7,443 nt of DNA from Gammaproteobacteria bacterium (GTDB lineage Bacteria; Pseudomonadota; Gammaproteobacteria; Steroidobacterales; Steroidobacteraceae), in contig JADLDF010000135.1 of the NCBI GenBank assembly GCA_020846815.1, positions 1-7,443 of the forward strand, written 5' to 3'. Below, one piece after another: positions 5,164 through 7,443 of the stretch. Position 1 is the first letter of the stretch, and each line of letters starts with the position of its first letter. Both the position numbers and the translations under genes were made by a program. A model generated the notes under the pieces. It was not told the DNA's origin, made no database searches, and worked only from the letters and a program-made list of their open reading frames with translations.

Positions 5164-5991
5164 ATGACGAACGCGGCCCACAACCTTTCGCAGCGCTTCC
5201 CGGCGCGGCGAGCGCTGATCACCGGCGCGGCGAGCGGCCTCGGCCTCGCCTGCGCCGAGATCCTGGCGCGCGAGGGTTGGCGGCTGGTGCTCACCGACGT
5301 CGATGCGCCGCGGCTCGACCTGGTCGCGCAGAGCCTGTCGCGCGACGGCGCGCCCTCGGCCGCGGTGGCCTGCGACGTGCGCGACGAGGCCGCGGTCCGC
5401 AGCCTCGTCGACGAGTCGGTCGCGGCCTTCGGCGGCGTCGACGTTTCCATCCATTCGGCCGGCGTCGCGACCACCGGTGCGTTCCACAGCGGCAGCGCCG
5501 AGGACTGGCGCTGGGTGTTCGACATCAACGTCCACGGCCTCGCCAACTGCTGTCGCGCGGTGATCCCGCACATGGCCCGCGGCCAGGGTGGGCTGATCGT
5601 CAACGTCGCGAGCGCGGCGAGCTTCGTCACCAACGCGAAGATGAGCTCCTACAATGCGGCCAAGGCCGCCGTGGTCGCGCTCAGCGAGACGCTGATGCAG
5701 GAATACGCATCCTGCGGCGTGCAGACCCTGGTGGCGATGCCGGGGTTCTTCCGCACGCGTCTGCTCGAGACGGCGCGAGGTCCGGAGCGCACGCTCGAGG
5801 GCGCGCGCCGGAGCATGCAGCAGTCCGGGCTCGAGGCGGACGAGGTCGCCGAGGCGATGCTGTCGGCGGCGGCGCGCGGCCGCACGCATTTCGTCTATCC
5901 GTCGCGCTATGCGAGGCTCTGGCGCCTGAAACGTCTGATGCCGCAGCGTTTCCAGGTGCTGCTGCCGCGGCTGCTGTCACGCTCCGGCTGA
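5164..5991 (+). CDS. Short-chain dehydrogenase/reductase (classical SDR)
   Basis: This is a 275-residue NAD(P)-dependent oxidoreductase of normal classical SDR length. The Rossmann fold starts with TGAASGLG (20-27), the cofactor-binding TGxxxGxG motif. Asp45 after strand 2 (LVLTDVD) suggests a preference for NAD(H) over NADP(H). CDV (70-72) holds the adenine-contacting Asp71. HSAG (97-100) stands in for the usual NNAG. Catalytic residues are Asn122, Ser150, Tyr163 and Lys167 (YNAAK), with the normal 13-residue Ser-Tyr spacing. PGFFRT (193-198) follows strand 6. The last 30 or so residues are rich in Arg, Leu, Trp and Phe and look amphipathic, so membrane association is possible. GAGGTG ends 4 nt before the ATG. 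It is divergent from the UbiD-family gene, suggesting but not proving a shared pathway. The substrate cannot be inferred; alcohols, ketones, hydroxysteroids and acyl derivatives are all possible for this superfamily. Confidence 0.93.
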   Translation: MTNAAHNLSQRFPARRALITGAASGLGLACAEILAREGWRLVLTDVDAPRLDLVAQSLSRDGAPSAAVACDVRDEAAVRSLVDESVAAFGGVDVSIHSAGVATTGAFHSGSAEDWRWVFDINVHGLANCCRAVIPHMARGQGGLIVNVASAASFVTNAKMSSYNAAKAAVVALSETLMQEYASCGVQTLVAMPGFFRTRLLETARGPERTLEGARRSMQQSGLEADEVAEAMLSAAARGRTHFVYPSRYARLWRLKRLMPQRFQVLLPRLLSRSG

Positions 5992-6092
5992 GCGCGGGAT
6001 CCGAGCCGTCGCGCTGCCGTGCGCCATCGCTCGAGCCCGCAATCTCGCTGCCCGGTCCGGCACTGCATCGAGCGATTGCCCTGGGTGCCGGC

Positions 6093-6124
6093 GCCCGGAT
6101 GCGGGCCTGCGGCCGATCAGGCCG
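6093..6124. terminator. Possible hairpins between the convergent SDR and SulP genes
   Basis: GCCCG-GATG-CGGGC (6093-6106) and CGGCC-GATCA-GGCCG (6110-6124) are two short perfect stem-loops at the 3' end of the convergent pair. The second overlaps the SulP stop codon. Neither is followed by a T-run on either strand, so a terminator role is only a suggestion. Nothing else is recognisable in the 125 bp between these genes. Confidence 0.2.
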
Positions 6125-7443
6125 GGTGCCGGGCGATCGCTTCCTCGAGCGAAGCGGCGAGCGTCACGTCGTCGCGCGGGATCACGCCCATGTGCTCGAG
6201 CGAGCTCTGCACCGCCGGCTGCAGGCCGGCCAGCACCAGGCGCGTGCCGTCGCGGCGGCAGCGGTCGGCGAAGCTGCGCAGCGCGCCGATGCCGGTCGCA
6301 TCGATCACCGGCACGTCGCGCAGCACCAGCACGAACAGCCGCGGCGGCCGGCCGATGCGATCGAGCACGTCGCCGAGCAGGTTGGCGACGCCGAAGAAGA
6401 ACGGGCCGCGCATCTCGAAGGTCTCGACGTCCGGCGGCAGAGCGCGGCGGCGGTCGTAGCTGCGCCCGGCGGCACCCGGCGCGAGGTCGTCCTCGTCTTC
6501 GACGATCAGCGTCTCCTGCGTCTGCTGCTGCACGGCCTCGGCCATGCGGTGCATGAACAGCACCGCGGCGAGCACCACGCCGACCTCGATCGCGACCGTC
6601 AGGTCGACCAGCACGGTCAGGCCGAACGTCGTCAGCAGCACCAGGCGGTCGCCCGGCGGCGCGCTCATGAGGTGGGTGAACTGCTCGATCTCGCTCATGT
6701 TCCAGGCGACCACCATCAGCACGGCCGCGAGGCTGGCCAGCGGCACGTAGCGGACCAGCGGTGCGAGCGCCATCATGAAGAGCAGCAGGAAGGCCGCGTG
6801 CAGCATGCCGGCGAGCGGCGAGACCGCGCCGGCGCGGATGTTCGTGGCCGTGCGCGCGATCGCACCGGTGGCCGGCAGGCCGCCGAACAGCGCCGAGCCG
6901 CAGTTCGCGACGCCCTGCGCGACCAGCTCGCAGTTCGACTTGTGACGGCGCCCGGTCATGCCGTCGGCGACCACGGCGCACAGCAGGCTCTCGACGCCGG
7001 CGAGGAAGGCGATGGTGAAGGCGCTCGGCACCAGCTCGCGCAGCTGCGCGAGATCGAGGGCCGGCAGGTGCGGCGCCGGCAGCGTCGAGGGCAGATCGCC
7101 GAAACGGCCGCCGATGGTCGCGACGTCGAGCCCGAAGGCCCACACGGCCAGCGATGCGCCGCAGACCGCGATCAGGAAGCCCGGCAGCTTCGGCGCGACG
7201 ACGCGCAGCCCGACGATCGTCGCCAGCGCGCCGCCGGCAATGACCACGGCGGCGGGGTTCACCGTGTGCAGCTGCGCGGCGTAAGCCTGCCACTTCTCGA
7301 TGAACTCGGCGGGCACTTCGCCGACCGACAGGCCGAGCAGGTCCGCGACCTGGCTCGAGGCGATGATCACCGCGATGCCGGAGGTGAAGCCGGTGACGAC
7401 CGGCAGCGGGATGTACTTGATCCAGGTGCCGAGGCGCGCGAAA
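6117..7443 (-). CDS. SulP family anion transporter with STAS domain, C-terminal part (cut by window edge)
   Basis: The frame is open to the window edge, giving 441 residues of the C-terminal portion; the start lies outside. The first visible residues include IPLPVVTGFTSGIAVIIASSQ, a highly conserved SulP transmembrane signature. NCELVAQGVANCGSALFGG followed by PATGAIARTATNIRAG is the second hallmark. Several further hydrophobic helices precede an acidic and Gln-rich linker (VQQQTQETLIVEDEDD). The last 100 or so residues are a STAS domain with VIDATGIGAL, the conserved nucleotide/anti-sigma-antagonist-like loop. SulP proteins are inner-membrane carriers of inorganic anions or dicarboxylates (sulfate, bicarbonate with sodium, or C4-dicarboxylates as in DauA). 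The substrate cannot be decided from this sequence, so 'sulfate permease' would be over-precise. GTG at 7370 is not the true start because conserved sequence continues upstream of it. It is convergent with the SDR and shows no link to a neighbour within the window. Confidence 0.94.
   Translation of the reverse strand, partial: FARLGTWIKYIPLPVVTGFTSGIAVIIASSQVADLLGLSVGEVPAEFIEKWQAYAAQLHTVNPAAVVIAGGALATIVGLRVVAPKLPGFLIAVCGASLAVWAFGLDVATIGGRFGDLPSTLPAPHLPALDLAQLRELVPSAFTIAFLAGVESLLCAVVADGMTGRRHKSNCELVAQGVANCGSALFGGLPATGAIARTATNIRAGAVSPLAGMLHAAFLLLFMMALAPLVRYVPLASLAAVLMVVAWNMSEIEQFTHLMSAPPGDRLVLLTTFGLTVLVDLTVAIEVGVVLAAVLFMHRMAEAVQQQTQETLIVEDEDDLAPGAAGRSYDRRRALPPDVETFEMRGPFFFGVANLLGDVLDRIGRPPRLFVLVLRDVPVIDATGIGALRSFADRCRRDGTRLVLAGLQPAVQSSLEHMGVIPRDDVTLAASLEEAIARHPA

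Noticed and set aside
5010..5633. N-terminal extension of the UbiD-family frame up to 5633
   Set aside because: The extension runs antisense through the SDR gene. The ATG at 5009 has a strong GGAGG site and begins a complete Tat signal peptide.
3604..5889. Minus-strand open frame (761 codons) overlapping the UbiD-family and SDR genes in another frame
   Set aside because: It is an Arg/Pro-rich frame-shifted reading of the UbiD gene and antisense of the SDR, with no domain signal.
5977..7293. Minus-strand open frame (438 codons) across the SulP gene
   Set aside because: It is a frame-shifted shadow of SulP with almost only Arg, Ala, Gly and Pro; the SulP frame carries all conserved motifs.

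Overview
The window is very GC-rich DNA, packed with long open frames on both strands. The protein families (UPF0114/YqhA, AzoR, a LysR regulator, SulP, a Tat-exported UbiD relative) point to a high-GC proteobacterium, most likely a gamma- or betaproteobacterium. That placement is an inference from family content and codon bias; there is no rRNA or other marker gene. I see no tRNA, rRNA, CRISPR array, transposase, integrase or phage gene.

Layout. On the left, at 1-123 (-), is the N-terminal 41 residues of a UPF0114/YqhA membrane protein. Next is a stress-type block. A glutathione S-transferase (238-924, -) lies 18 bp downstream of a LysR-type regulator (943-1890, -), probably as one transcript. 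The regulator is divergent from an FMN-dependent azoreductase/quinone reductase (2042-2698, +). Their shared intergenic region holds a perfect 7-bp-arm inverted repeat with the T-N11-A geometry of LysR boxes, and a second imperfect palindrome over the likely azoreductase promoter. Convergent with the azoreductase is a 116-residue membrane protein (2760-3110, -) laid out like a two-helix potassium-channel pore, but without the canonical filter sequence.

The middle is a 592-residue UbiD-family decarboxylase (3231-5009, -). It has a twin-arginine signal, a Pro/Gly-rich linker and apparently intact catalytic and metal/prFMN-binding residues. Across a 154-bp intergenic region containing a 12-bp perfect palindrome is a divergent short-chain dehydrogenase (5164-5991, +). 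On the right, convergent with it, is the C-terminal 441 residues of a SulP anion transporter with its STAS domain (6117 to the window edge, -).

How the genes may work together. The LysR/GST/AzoR block reads as a response to electrophiles or quinones: reduction by AzoR, glutathione conjugation by GST, control by the LysR protein. The UbiD relative and the SDR could act on an aromatic or other unsaturated acid, but nothing here fixes a substrate. I did not find a clear new multi-gene system. The most unusual items are the apparently Tat-exported UbiD relative and the channel-like small membrane protein.
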